From an uncultured Bacteroidales bacterium (GTDB lineage Bacteria > Bacteroidota > Bacteroidia > Bacteroidales > Muribaculaceae), in the NCBI GenBank assembly GCA_946412245.1, contig CAMKGM010000023.1, positions 1-42,256 of the forward strand: a DNA stretch of 42,256 nt. The letters run 5' to 3'. The notes beneath the pieces were generated by a model. The model worked only from the letters and a program-made list of their open reading frames with translations, was not told where the DNA came from and made no database searches. Positions 1 to 7,900 of the stretch are shown here, in pieces. Position numbers and translations under genes: made by a program. The stretch's first letter is position 1, and each line of letters begins with the position of its first letter.

Positions 1-232
1 CGGCGTCTCGGAAAAACTCAAAACAAGTTTTGGTTTTTCGCTCAACTTGCACTAAGTAGAGTGATAAATATCGACTTATTTGCCTAAATACTTGTAAGTA
101 GCGAACTTTTAGCGACTTAATCAGTAGATTAAATGGGAAACAACTCCAAATTTGGGGCTGAACTGATTGCCCAAAAATTGCCGATTTGGCGTTTTTGTTT
201 CCCGATAATTGTCGTAAAATTGTCGTAAAATT
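1..232. other. Noncoding region upstream of integrase 1
   Basis: No gene is seen here. An A/T-rich imperfect hairpin lies at about 10-39 (GAAAAACTCAAAAC against GTTTTGGTTTTTC, one bulged base). An 11-bp tandem repeat (AATTGTCGTAA) occupies 207-232, just before the integrase start codon. The related strings 'cgactta' and 'aagtag' recur between 50 and 130. Repeats like these could be integrase arm-binding or autoregulatory sites, but that is inference. No convincing TAnnTTTG box was found. Confidence 0.4.
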
Positions 233-1420
233 ATGGCTACACTTTCATTGACAGTAGTGCCCGGCAAGGCACTCAAGGACGGAAGACACAAAGTCCGTAT
301 CGCGGTGGCTCACCGCTCACAGACCCGCTACATCCTCACCGATGTCATCATCAACTCCACCAAAGAGTGGAAAAACGGCAAGATCGTCAAGCGTGACGAT
401 GCCACTTACCTCAACACGAAGCTGCTCCAGCGTATGCAGGAGGTACAGCGCATCATCGACGAGACTCCATACACTGAGGGAATGACCTGCGCCGAGCTGG
501 TTGCCACAATCCTGCACACGCGGGCCAAGAAGACGCACACGCTGCGGTCGGCTTTCGAGGAGATGCTGGAGGTGTCAACAGCAAAGGACACCACCAAAGA
601 ACGCTACCGCACGCAGTTCAAGTCCATCACGTCGGTTATCCCCGAAACAACGTTCATGTCACATTTCACTCCACTCATGGTCCAACGCTTCATGAAGAAA
701 CGTGGAGCCGAGATTGCACCCATCACTCTGCAGACGCAGGTGACACTGCTCTCTCAGATCGTCAAGTTCTGCCAAATGAACGGTTACACCGATTTCCGCA
801 TACCGCCAACACAGGGCTGCTACCAGCGAGTAGTTGCCGTGAGGCAGAACTGGCTTACTCCCGACCAGGTGAGGTTCATTCGCGACAACAAGACGAACCG
901 CAGAGGCTATAACAAGTTCCGTGACCTGTTCATGCTGTCCTACTACCTCGGCGGCATCAACCTCATAGACCTTGCTCACATCAACTTCAACGTGTGTGCA
1001 GATACGCTGCACTACGTCCGCACGAAGACAGAACGAAAGACAAAGGTCAATCCTTATGTAGAGTTTGAGATACCATCAGAGGCGAAGCCCATTATCGACA
1101 AGTACAAGGGTGAGGACGGCAAGTTGAAGATGTATAAGGCGGCAGACATACACCAGTGCCACTCAATGGTACGCACGGTGCGTTCCTATCGTGATGACTA
1201 TGGACTGCCGGGGCTTACGTTCTACTCGGCTCGCAAGTCTTTTGCACAGCACGCCTTTGCCCTGGGCGAGAGTGAGAGTGTGATTGACTATGTTCTTGGT
1301 CACTCACTGGGCGGTGGACACAACAAGATGCTGTTTGCCTACATCAAGGTCACGCCTGAAATGGCTACCGCATGCGTGAGAAAAGTGTGCGACTTTATCG
1401 CCTCAACGAGAAATTTTTAG
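233..1420 (+). CDS. int: Tyrosine-type site-specific integrase (integrase 1)
   Basis: Probable phage integrase, catalysing recombination between phage and host att sites. The 395-residue protein has the Bacteroidetes arrangement: N-terminal arm-type DNA-binding region (about 1-90), SAM-like core-binding domain (about 105-195) and C-terminal catalytic domain (about 210-390). Visible catalytic-domain residues are R334 in the YSAR motif (where HxxR is usual), H357 in LGHS and the candidate nucleophile Y370. The first catalytic arginine appears to be missing: the segment normally reading like YMRGM reads YLGGI, putting Gly240 at that place. The ATG follows an A/T-rich leader with no Shine-Dalgarno site. 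The gene stands alone and is followed by a -7 promoter box and a terminator. Its position next to a repeat-rich noncoding region fits an int-attP arrangement. Whether the protein is fully active is uncertain. Confidence 0.85.
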   Translation: MATLSLTVVPGKALKDGRHKVRIAVAHRSQTRYILTDVIINSTKEWKNGKIVKRDDATYLNTKLLQRMQEVQRIIDETPYTEGMTCAELVATILHTRAKKTHTLRSAFEEMLEVSTAKDTTKERYRTQFKSITSVIPETTFMSHFTPLMVQRFMKKRGAEIAPITLQTQVTLLSQIVKFCQMNGYTDFRIPPTQGCYQRVVAVRQNWLTPDQVRFIRDNKTNRRGYNKFRDLFMLSYYLGGINLIDLAHINFNVCADTLHYVRTKTERKTKVNPYVEFEIPSEAKPIIDKYKGEDGKLKMYKAADIHQCHSMVRTVRSYRDDYGLPGLTFYSARKSFAQHAFALGESESVIDYVLGHSLGGGHNKMLFAYIKVTPEMATACVRKVCDFIASTRNF

Positions 1421-1428
1421 TATCTTTG
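1421..1428 (+). promoter_or_regulatory. Bacteroidetes -7 box TATCTTTG (candidate small-RNA promoter)
   Basis: A perfect TAnnTTTG box begins on the base after the integrase stop codon. No good -33 TTTG element is visible at the usual spacing. It is followed about 50 bp later by a strong intrinsic terminator, so it would produce a transcript of about 80 nt with no convincing gene. Confidence 0.5.
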
Positions 1429-1432
1429 CAGC

Positions 1433-1516
1433 GCATTTGGTTCATCTGCAAAGGTGAATTAAAATGTTTGACTTGTGTGACACCTGGCCGTGATGGTTCG
1501 GTGTCACTATTTTTTA
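1433..1516 (+). ncRNA. Candidate phage small RNA, antisense to several phage leaders
   Basis: Predicted from a TATCTTTG box at 1421 and an intrinsic terminator at 1477-1516; the start site near 1433 is an estimate. Bases 1454-1476 are identical, on the same strand, to 40766-40788. Those bases lie just upstream of the minus-strand gene starting at 40758, so this RNA would be exactly complementary to 23 nt of that mRNA leader. It matches 14823-14838 and 29329-29344 (leaders of the genes starting at 14812 and 29317) over 13 contiguous bases, plus more across a one-base bulge. The 5' part can fold (TTCA against TGAA with U-A and G-U extension). A 9-codon ORF starting at 1464 (MFDLCDTWP) is also present. 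Alternative: a displaced copy of a repeated leader element with no RNA function. Confidence 0.4.
1477..1516 (+). terminator. Intrinsic terminator after integrase / candidate small RNA
   Basis: An 8-bp perfect stem, GTGACACC (1477-1484) and GGTGTCAC (1500-1507), encloses a 15-base loop and is followed by TATTTTTT. It would end rightward transcription from the integrase or from the promoter at 1421. Confidence 0.75.
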
Positions 1517-1758
1517 ACAAGTTGCCGGCTATATGGTTACCTTTTTACGAAAAAAGTAACACAAGGGCGAACCTTATGTTACTTTCTCGGTAATATTAGG
1601 TGTAACGCAAGAATACCTAAGTGCTGTTGAAAATGCGTTGCGCCCCTGCTTTTGCCCGGCAGGGGCTTTTTGTGTGAAACTACCCCGACTTTCGCAAGCC
1701 AGGGCAGAGCGTTAACCTAAAATTCATATTATGAAAAAGATCTACACAGTGCTCATGA
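1517..1758. other. Repeat-rich noncoding region, candidate attachment-site region
   Basis: Contains a 9-bp perfect inverted repeat, AAAGTAACA (1553-1561) and TGTTACTTT (1577-1585), with further GTTAC/GTAAC strings around it. A second inverted repeat, AACGCA and TGCGTT, flanks about 1604-1640. It ends in a terminator and a tiny ORF (1731-1766). Inverted repeats between an integrase and the next module are typical of attP regions, but no core site can be named without the host sequence. Confidence 0.3.
1642..1671 (+). terminator. Second intrinsic terminator
   Basis: Perfect 8-bp G/C-rich stem GCCCCTGC (1642-1649) and GCAGGGGC (1659-1666) with a 9-base loop, followed by TTTTT. It is a second rightward terminator. 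No annotated rightward gene lies between it and the first one. Confidence 0.8.
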
Positions 1759-1766
1759 TTATATAA
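1731..1766 (+). other. 11-codon ORF, possible remnant of a gene start
   Basis: After an A/T-rich leader the sequence reads MKKIYTVLMII then stop, running into the 3' end of the minus-strand lysis gene. Its K-rich start and hydrophobic run look like the beginning of a signal peptide. It could be the 5' end of a gene cut when modules were joined, or chance. Confidence 0.15.
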
Positions 1767-2307
1767 ATCGCCTCACAAGGGCAAACAATGGTTTTCGGAA
1801 TACTACTCCAACCCCAACGACAGACGCGCCCAGGAGCCACCAAAATGCGTCCAGACGGAATTTTTCCCATGGGGTGAGTTGCTTCTCAACAGGAACAGGC
1901 ACTTTGAGCTCCCTGTTGCGGTAGATGACCTGTGTTTTGGTCTCCACCGGCTTCTTGAACGGTATCGGCACGCTCTGCGGCTTGCTCTCCAGCTTGTGCG
2001 ACAACGTGCCGTCTTTGTTGATGGCGACATGGCTGATTGCCCAGTCGTTCTCCAGCACGCTTGCACTGTCTTTCGTCACGATCTGCGCCGTCTGCACCGG
2101 CACATCGAAGTACAACGTGTCATGGACGAAGTGAATGCTGTCGTGAGTCTCGATGAGGGTGACTTCACGGACAATCTCTTTCGGTGACTTGCACCCCACC
2201 AGCAACAGGAATGCGCCGAGGAAGAGTGCAATAACGAGGGTAAAACAACCTCCGGCGAGGATGGCCTTCGCCTCGGCACGTTCTTCGTGGTCTAATTGTG
2301 GTCTCAT
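1759..2307 (-). CDS. Spanin-like lipoprotein with C-terminal membrane segment
   Basis: 182-residue last gene of the lysis cassette. Residues 17-38 form a hydrophobic segment ending in a lipobox-like LVGC, with C39 as the probable lipidated cysteine. The middle (40-145) is hydrophilic and rich in beta-prone V/T residues. Residues about 152-175 form a second membrane segment, with a basic tail (RRF). A lipoprotein with a C-terminal membrane anchor is the layout of unimolecular spanins, which link outer and inner membranes and disrupt the outer membrane at lysis. Its place directly after holin and amidase supports this. The ATG overlaps the stop codon of the amidase gene. The family is not recognised by sequence, so the function is inferred from topology and context. 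Alternative: an unrelated Rz-like envelope protein. Confidence 0.6.
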   Translation of the reverse strand: MRPQLDHEERAEAKAILAGGCFTLVIALFLGAFLLLVGCKSPKEIVREVTLIETHDSIHFVHDTLYFDVPVQTAQIVTKDSASVLENDWAISHVAINKDGTLSHKLESKPQSVPIPFKKPVETKTQVIYRNRELKVPVPVEKQLTPWEKFRLDAFWWLLGASVVGVGVVFRKPLFALVRRFI

Positions 2308-2894
2308 GACAGCGAATTGAGGTAGTTGATGATGCCTTCAACGTGCAAGTCAACAATCTTCTTCTTGCCCTCCTCGCTCTTGAGGATTGCAAGGTCTTCC
2401 TTGTTGTCGTAGAACAGGTTCTCGGTCAACACCGCAGGGCAGTTCGTCCGGGCGATAATCGTGAAATTTGCTTCCCAATAGCGGTCCTTGGGCACGCTAC
2501 GGTTACCTTTCAGCCCTCGTGCCTCGGCCGCGTCATACAACGACTGCGCAAGTCGGTGGCTCGCGTCACTGGCTACCTTAGCGCAGAACACGGAGAACCC
2601 TCTGGCATTGTACCAGCCACCGTTGCCGGCAGCATTGGCGTGAACGCTGACGAGGATGACGTTCTTCCTGCCCAGCTTGTTGCACCATGCGTTGACACGA
2701 CGCACGCGCTCACTGAGTGTCACATCAAGTGCGTCTTCGGTGACTATGCGCTCGGCGTCATAGCCTCGTTTCTTCAACTCCTCAACCAGCGGAATGGCGA
2801 TTTTGCGGTTGAATTTCCACTCGTAAAAGGTCATATCGGGCGACCTCTTTCCGGGCGTGTTCTGCCCATGCCCATTGTCAATCAGAATTTTCAT
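2304..2894 (-). CDS. N-acetylmuramoyl-L-alanine amidase (endolysin)
   Basis: 196 residues, an almost pure Amidase_3-type catalytic domain that cleaves the bond between N-acetylmuramic acid and L-alanine in peptidoglycan. The zinc-site pattern is visible: H9 in DNGHG, E25 in the YEW segment and H85 in SVHANA. The likely catalytic glutamate is E158 in LTENLF. No signal peptide and no cell-wall-binding domain are seen, so release probably depends on the neighbouring holin. The start overlaps the end of the holin gene and the stop overlaps the start of the spanin-like gene, making a tightly coupled three-gene lysis operon. Confidence 0.92.
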   Translation of the reverse strand: MKILIDNGHGQNTPGKRSPDMTFYEWKFNRKIAIPLVEELKKRGYDAERIVTEDALDVTLSERVRRVNAWCNKLGRKNVILVSVHANAAGNGGWYNARGFSVFCAKVASDASHRLAQSLYDAAEARGLKGNRSVPKDRYWEANFTIIARTNCPAVLTENLFYDNKEDLAILKSEEGKKKIVDLHVEGIINYLNSLS

Positions 2895-3390
2895 TTTTCT
2901 CGTCTTTTAACTCGGTTAAATCAATATCGAAATGCCGGGCGGTCTTGTCAACCATGATTTTCTGCAACCACCGCCAAAACTTGCTGTCGGCTTCGTCTCG
3001 GCAACTGCTCTCGTTCTCCATGATTGACCATGCCTGCTCGAAGCATATCACACCTGTCACGATATACGATAAGGGTATCTCCACATGGATGAACACCCAA
3101 TGCTCGACAAGATAAGCCAGCAAGATGAGCATCAAGCGCTTCGGGATTGTCGTTGTGATGACTTTCCCGAATGCAAAGGATGTGAACTTGGCTTTCTCAC
3201 GCGTTGTCTTCTCGGGGTACTTCTTTTTGACTCGCTTGTCAAGGCAATAGGCCGTGTAAGCGTCGTACACTATGAAGATGATCGCCACAATGATGAGAGG
3301 GAACGTCGGGTGGAACTCGCCCACAAGCCAGCCGAGCCAGCCGCCGATGGCGACGAATGCGGCCTTCCAAAAATTAACAAAGTCTGTCAT
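2878..3390 (-). CDS. Phage holin
   Basis: 170-residue membrane protein with three or four hydrophobic segments (about 8-24, 30-48, 80-100 and 104-122) and a charged C-terminal tail rich in K, E and D. The form matches the phage_holin_4 type of Gram-positive and Bacteroidetes phages, which permeabilise the inner membrane to time lysis. It is the first gene of the lysis operon and follows the late-type promoter at 3429-3478. The ATG at 3390 lies about 34 nt downstream of the predicted transcription start. Confidence 0.85.
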   Translation of the reverse strand: MTDFVNFWKAAFVAIGGWLGWLVGEFHPTFPLIIVAIIFIVYDAYTAYCLDKRVKKKYPEKTTREKAKFTSFAFGKVITTTIPKRLMLILLAYLVEHWVFIHVEIPLSYIVTGVICFEQAWSIMENESSCRDEADSKFWRWLQKIMVDKTARHFDIDLTELKDEKNENSD

Positions 3391-3428
3391 AGTCGTTAGT
3401 GTTAGTTGTTGTGTCGTTATTATTCCAA

Positions 3429-3483
3429 CAAAAGTAATAACTATAATGGACGACTTTGGAGATGCCTGAATTCTTGAACAGGC
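3429..3483 (-). promoter_or_regulatory. Late promoter of the lysis operon (P-lysis)
   Basis: On the minus strand the -7 box TACTTTTG lies at 3429-3436. The element TTCAAGAATT lies at 3469-3478, exactly 32 bp further upstream. The same two elements with the same spacing occur before the tail operon (14096-14145) and the portal gene (28577-28626). Here the element is the loop of a 5-bp dyad, GCCTG (3464-3468) and CAGGC (3479-3483). Read rightward, that dyad is followed by TTTTT and could also be a terminator. Confidence 0.7.
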
Positions 3484-3553
3484 TTTTTCGACGCAAAAAC
3501 AACGAAAAGGGCTGAAATTGCGCTAATTGTGATTTTTATCAATCCACTTCTCG

Positions 3554-3561
3554 TATCTTTG
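3554..3561 (+). promoter_or_regulatory. -7 box TATCTTTG for the inversion recombinase
   Basis: Perfect TAnnTTTG box ending 11 nt before the ATG at 3573, which implies a very short 5' leader of about 7 nt. No TTCAAGAATT element is present, so this promoter is not of the late class and could be active in the lysogen. Confidence 0.6.
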
Positions 3562-3572
3562 CGCCAAAAAAA

Positions 3573-4562
3573 ATGGAACTCAACGAACTATTGAACGAGA
3601 TTACGAAGAAGCTGCAAGGTCATGTTGCAGTAGTGCAGATATTTGTGGACGGTGAGGTGCATGTGCGCCGTGTCGGTGATGCTAATAGGCTCATCGACAA
3701 CCCGAGCCTCATACCACCGTCCTCTACCCTCTCATTTCTTGAATGGATGGCGAAACAGATTGACGAGGCGAACGTTACCAACGGAACAAAGTCTAATCAT
3801 CGCAACTGCCTCAAGCACCTGAGGCGATTCAAGCCGACAATGACTTTCGGCGACATCACATACCAAACGGTGTGCGACTTTGACCGGCATCTGCGTGCCG
3901 TAGGGCTGGCCACCAACACCATCGCCAAGGTGATGAAGATATGGCACCGCTACATCGGCATCGCCCTGGGCGAGGATCTGCTGGTGCGTGACCCGTTCCG
4001 CAAGTTCACCATCCACCGTGAGGCGACACACAAGCACTCGCTCACCGAGCGTGAGATGCGCAAGATCGAGGACGGAGCCGACACTCTGCCTGATCCCGAA
4101 CGGTCGGTGGTTCGGGCGTTTCTGTTCTCATGCTACACTGGGTTGAGATATAGCGACCTCTGCCGTGTGCGTGGCACCGATGTCCGCTCAATGGGGCGGC
4201 AGCGGTGGCTCACGCTGAAGACACAGAAGACAGGCAGCGAGGTGCGGATTCCGCTGTCTGTCACGTTCAGTGGCAAGGCCATTCCGCTCGTGTCGGGGCA
4301 GGGCAGGCTGTTTACGCTGCCTGGCAATGCCCGGGCCAACTTGCTGCTGGCTCGTGCGCTGCGTCGGCTTCACATCCGCAAGCACATCACCATGCATTGC
4401 GGACGTGTAACTTGTGCCACCATCTGCCTGCTTCGTGGCGTGCCTTTGTCCACCATTCAGCATGTGCTGGGGCATCGCTCTATCAACACGACTGCATCGG
4501 TCTATGCTCAAGTTCTCGACAACACTATATCTCGCACTATGCGCCGTGCATGGAGGGCGTAG
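3573..4562 (+). CDS. Tyrosine recombinase, predicted DNA invertase for the tail-fibre switch
   Basis: 329-residue XerC/D-like recombinase with a SAM-like core-binding domain (about 65-150) and a complete catalytic set: R192 in TGLRYSDL, K216/K219 in LKTQKTG, H275 and R278 in HCGR, H301 in LGHRS and Y311 in the VYAQV segment. It is transcribed toward the fibre gene. Its TAG stop (4560-4562) takes its last two bases from the left inverted repeat of the invertible segment, so the gene keeps the same end in either orientation. The tight physical link to a pair of identical inverted repeats is the main evidence that it inverts 4561-5538. It has its own early-type promoter. It may be incomplete as a system if a host DNA-bending factor is needed. 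Confidence 0.85.
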   Translation: MELNELLNEITKKLQGHVAVVQIFVDGEVHVRRVGDANRLIDNPSLIPPSSTLSFLEWMAKQIDEANVTNGTKSNHRNCLKHLRRFKPTMTFGDITYQTVCDFDRHLRAVGLATNTIAKVMKIWHRYIGIALGEDLLVRDPFRKFTIHREATHKHSLTEREMRKIEDGADTLPDPERSVVRAFLFSCYTGLRYSDLCRVRGTDVRSMGRQRWLTLKTQKTGSEVRIPLSVTFSGKAIPLVSGQGRLFTLPGNARANLLLARALRRLHIRKHITMHCGRVTCATICLLRGVPLSTIQHVLGHRSINTTASVYAQVLDNTISRTMRRAWRA

Positions 4563-4581
4563 TTCCCTCGGAACTAAATTC
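4561..4581 (+). repeat. Left inversion site (IRL)
   Basis: 21 bp, identical to the reverse complement of 5518-5538; the matches stop on both sides. It contains the 15-bp dyad AGTTCCCTCGGAACT (6-bp arms, 3-bp centre) followed by an A/T-rich TAAATTC, the form expected of a tyrosine-recombinase core. Read as codons it is SSLGTKF. Confidence 0.88.
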
Positions 4582-4989
4582 AACAATTCGGTCATCACTT
4601 CGTTTGATGAAATATACCTTTTCACCTCTTTGTCCGTATTGGGAGGTTTCAATGGTACTTCACTTCCTAGCATGAACGTGCCAAGCAATATCGTTACTAT
4701 AGATAATGGTGCGTTCATGGACTCATTGCTTGAAGAGATTGTGATGCCGGCCACACTTCAGGCCATTAGAGGATCTGCATTTATTGCGCACGGTAATGCC
4801 TATAGAAAATTAACTAAGGTCATCATATATGCCGAAACACCGCCTACAATGAGCAACAATGCTTTCTTGGGGCAGAATTATGTGAACATATACGTTCCCG
4901 ACGCGTCGGTTGATACATATAAATCAGCTCAATACTGGAGAGATAGCGCAAGCAAAATCAAGGGGCTGAGCGAACTTCCGTCATCATGA
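4561..4989 (+). CDS. Silent alternative C-terminal cassette of the tail fibre
   Basis: An open frame of 142 codons plus stop that has no start of its own: the same frame upstream runs through the recombinase gene out of its frame. It begins with SSLGTKF, as does the expressed fibre end from residue 1654, and is homologous to it throughout. The order is SSLGTKF, ITSF, an LFT segment, BspA-like repeats with ETPP/AETPPTMSN, then IYVPDASVDTYKSAQ near the end. Its stop TGA (4987-4989) abuts the stop of the expressed end (4984-4986), so the two versions meet tail to tail. Inversion of 4561-5538 would join it in frame to fibre residue 1653 and give a protein of about 1795 residues. In the present orientation it should not be translated. 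Confidence 0.85.
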   Translation, partial: SSLGTKFNNSVITSFDEIYLFTSLSVLGGFNGTSLPSMNVPSNIVTIDNGAFMDSLLEEIVMPATLQAIRGSAFIAHGNAYRKLTKVIIYAETPPTMSNNAFLGQNYVNIYVPDASVDTYKSAQYWRDSASKIKGLSELPSS

Positions 4990-7900
4990 TTCGGGAATAG
5001 CTTGTATCTTGGAAGCATAAGTAGACCAATTTTGTGCGGATTTATAAGCGCTGACTGACTCTGATGGGACATAGATTGCAGTGAGTTTTGAGCATCCTCC
5101 AAAAGAATTAGAATTTGACAAAGTAGGAGGTGATGTCCTGCGAACTGTTACGGTTACTAAGCTGGTATTATTTTGGAAAACACCAGTACCTATTGATGTC
5201 ACCGATGCCGGAATGTCTATGCTCTTCAATTTAGTGTTATAGCACGCATTATCTTGAATGGCGGTGAGCGTAGATGGCAATGCTAAAGTTTCTATCGGCG
5301 CACTGTTGAAAGTATTACCACCAAGTGTTGTAAGACTTGTCGGCAATGTGACATTCTTTAATCTATAACAATTTCGGAATGTTGCGTACGTGCTTGTAAT
5401 TTGGTTAGGCATAATGACGGTGACGAGATACTGACAGTTATAGAATGCACTATTTAGGTTACCCAAACCTGTGAATAATGCAAGTTCTTTAAACGATGTG
5501 ATGTTATTATTTGCTTGGAATTTAGTTCCGAGGGAACTGACTGCCGCTGCTTGCGCGGGAGTGATGCCCTCACCGACCTCAACCTTGTCATACGCTCCAG
5601 CTCCAGTGTTGGCGGTCGCCACGACATTGTAGTTGCCGGTGTTGTTCTTGTTCTGCACATACGTTCCGTCCACCAAGTCATAGCCGCCATTGCCTGCAGC
5701 AGCTGTGACGGTGAGGTCATAGCCTCCTGTGCCGCCAGCGTTAGGCTGGTACTCGGTGTGGTGGTCGCCCCAGTTGACGGCGCAGATGCGCTGCACCTCG
5801 GGGTCCTCAAAGCGGATGTAGTAGGTGTCGCACACAATCGTGAGCGTGTTGCCGAAGTAGGCACGGAGGGTGTTCAGCGTGTCCTCATACATCGGCGTAG
5901 TCACATTGATGGTGCCTTGCAGTAGCGCATGGGTATTTTCGTTTCTGACTCCTCCTTTTTCTGGGTCATAGATCACTCGACCGAATCCTGTGTTCTCGTC
6001 AGGATCATACGGCACGGCCAATGTGGCAAGCAACTCCATCTCTGCACCCGTCATGTTGATAGCTCCCTCCCATATCAGCGAAACGAAATGAAGATGGTTG
6101 CCAGCAGTGTTGAGGATGCTGTTGAGAAGTGCGATGAAGCCAATCTGTGCACAATTGTTGACATACATACCGGAAATGCTTGCCTTGGCAGTCGCACTCA
6201 AAGTCATGTGCTGATCATCAAGCATCGGCAGTGTATGCAAAAATAGGGTAATCAACTGGTCCGGGAACGACACCTCGCTGACCTTGCTGCCGATGGGCAG
6301 CAGCATGTTTGGTGCTGATGATCCTGCAAACAGTGCCTTGCGCAGACGTGGGCATCCTGCCAATGAAACGGTATTGTTCAGTGTGACCACATTGCGGCAG
6401 TCAACCTCCTCGATGCAGTCACCGCTGATGTTGAGTGTGCCGGCGTTGAACAGCACGTTGGAAGCGACGGCGTCGCCGACCTTGACACGCTGCAGTCGCT
6501 TGCCGCTGATGCTCATGGAGGAACCAACCGATGCGTCACCGCCTCGGGTGGTCAGCGCAAGACCACTCAAGTCTCCCAGTTCGGTGTACCAGTCAACACC
6601 CTTGAGATAAAATGTGGTCGTACCATCGGAGGTCGCCGTGATGGTGCATGCAGTGCCAGCGGGTGTGCGGACACCTCTGATGATCGTACCGCCACCTCGG
6701 TTGCCAGTGGGGTACATCTCAACGGCAGGTTTGATGGCGAAGTTGAACGACTGGGCAGGCGTGAACTCAAGACGGCCCATGCCATCATCGCCAGAGCCTG
6801 TGAAGGCTGCGATGCTGTATTTCGAGAACAGTGACACAAGGTGCCACTCGACCCACTTGCGCTCAGCCTCCAACTGGGTGCCGTTTGCCTGACGCAAGGG
6901 CGGCACATTGTTGTACACTGCCGTCGGGTCAAGTTCCCACACGTCAATGTACGACCAATCGGCATCGGCATTGTATGCGGTCAGCGGGAAATAGTATGCG
7001 GAGTGCTCCCAGAAGTAGTACTGCATCATGTTCATCACACTCTCATGGATGCTGGGGCCGTTCACGTTGTACTGCGAGGCAAGGGACACCAACGAGGTGA
7101 CCATCGACTCTAGCATGTCCTTGACACCGCTCTGATAGCCGTCGGGATGGTTGATGATCTCCCAGAACGATGACGAGCAGCCCTGGTAAATGTCCACACC
7201 GTCGGTGGTCACGTCACCCACCTCGACGCTCGGCGACTTTGTCTGTTGCCCATTGTTGTCGGTCATGAGGATGGTGTCCATGTCGTCCTGACACCATATC
7301 CAGCGGCCACCTTGTGCGAGGGGCTTCCACTTCATGGGGTAGGAGTTCTTGGCATGGTTGTCGCTGCAGGCAATCAACTCGCAGAATGCCTCGTGATAGC
7401 ATGCGGCATTGATTGACCAGTATCGGCTGGCTTCTGCCTTGAACTTGGCGATACGTGCGGCACGCAGTTGTGCGGTCGTGGGCGATGACGACGAAGTGAT
7501 GGCCGTCAAGTAGGTGCCGAGGTAAGCCTTGATGTTGTGCGTGACCACAACTTCATAGTCGGAGTCATAGTCCTCGAGGTTGGCAAGCACCTCATACTTA
7601 CCCGTGCTGGTGCGGTAGTAGATGAGATTGTAGTTGCTGTCATACAACTGCAGCACATCATTCTTCTTGTTGCCATAGATGTTGCGGCCTGCACGGAAGT
7701 TGTCAATGTCGGCATTCAGCGCAGAGAGCGAGTTGTAGCCAGCCTCGCTCAGAGACACGAGGAACGGTGAGCACAGGTAGGCGATGTTGTAGGCTGGCTT
7801 CCACTCCTGCTCAAAGAGCGCAAGCACATTGGCGGCATCGCTCGCCTTGTCGGTCGAGAATCGGCATGCACCGACATCCCATGCCTCCTCGCCGCCGAAA

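Larger units (their letters stand above)
4561..5538. other. 978-bp invertible segment (tail-fibre phase switch)
   Basis: Bounded by perfect 21-bp inverted repeats. It holds two convergent, homologous C-terminal coding cassettes: the active one on the minus strand (4984-5538) and the silent one on the plus strand (4561-4989). Both repeats are in the same codon phase, AGT TCC CTC GGA ACT, so either orientation gives an uninterrupted fibre gene. The recombinase lies directly outside the left repeat. Confidence 0.85.

Noticed and set aside
1372-1593. 73-codon plus-strand gene after the integrase
   Set aside because: Runs across the integrase end and both arms of the terminator, with no leader or family-like sequence.
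4414-4989. Independent gene on the plus strand
   Set aside because: Its first part lies in a wrong frame of the recombinase gene; only the part after 4561 is homologous to the fibre end, and it has no start or promoter.
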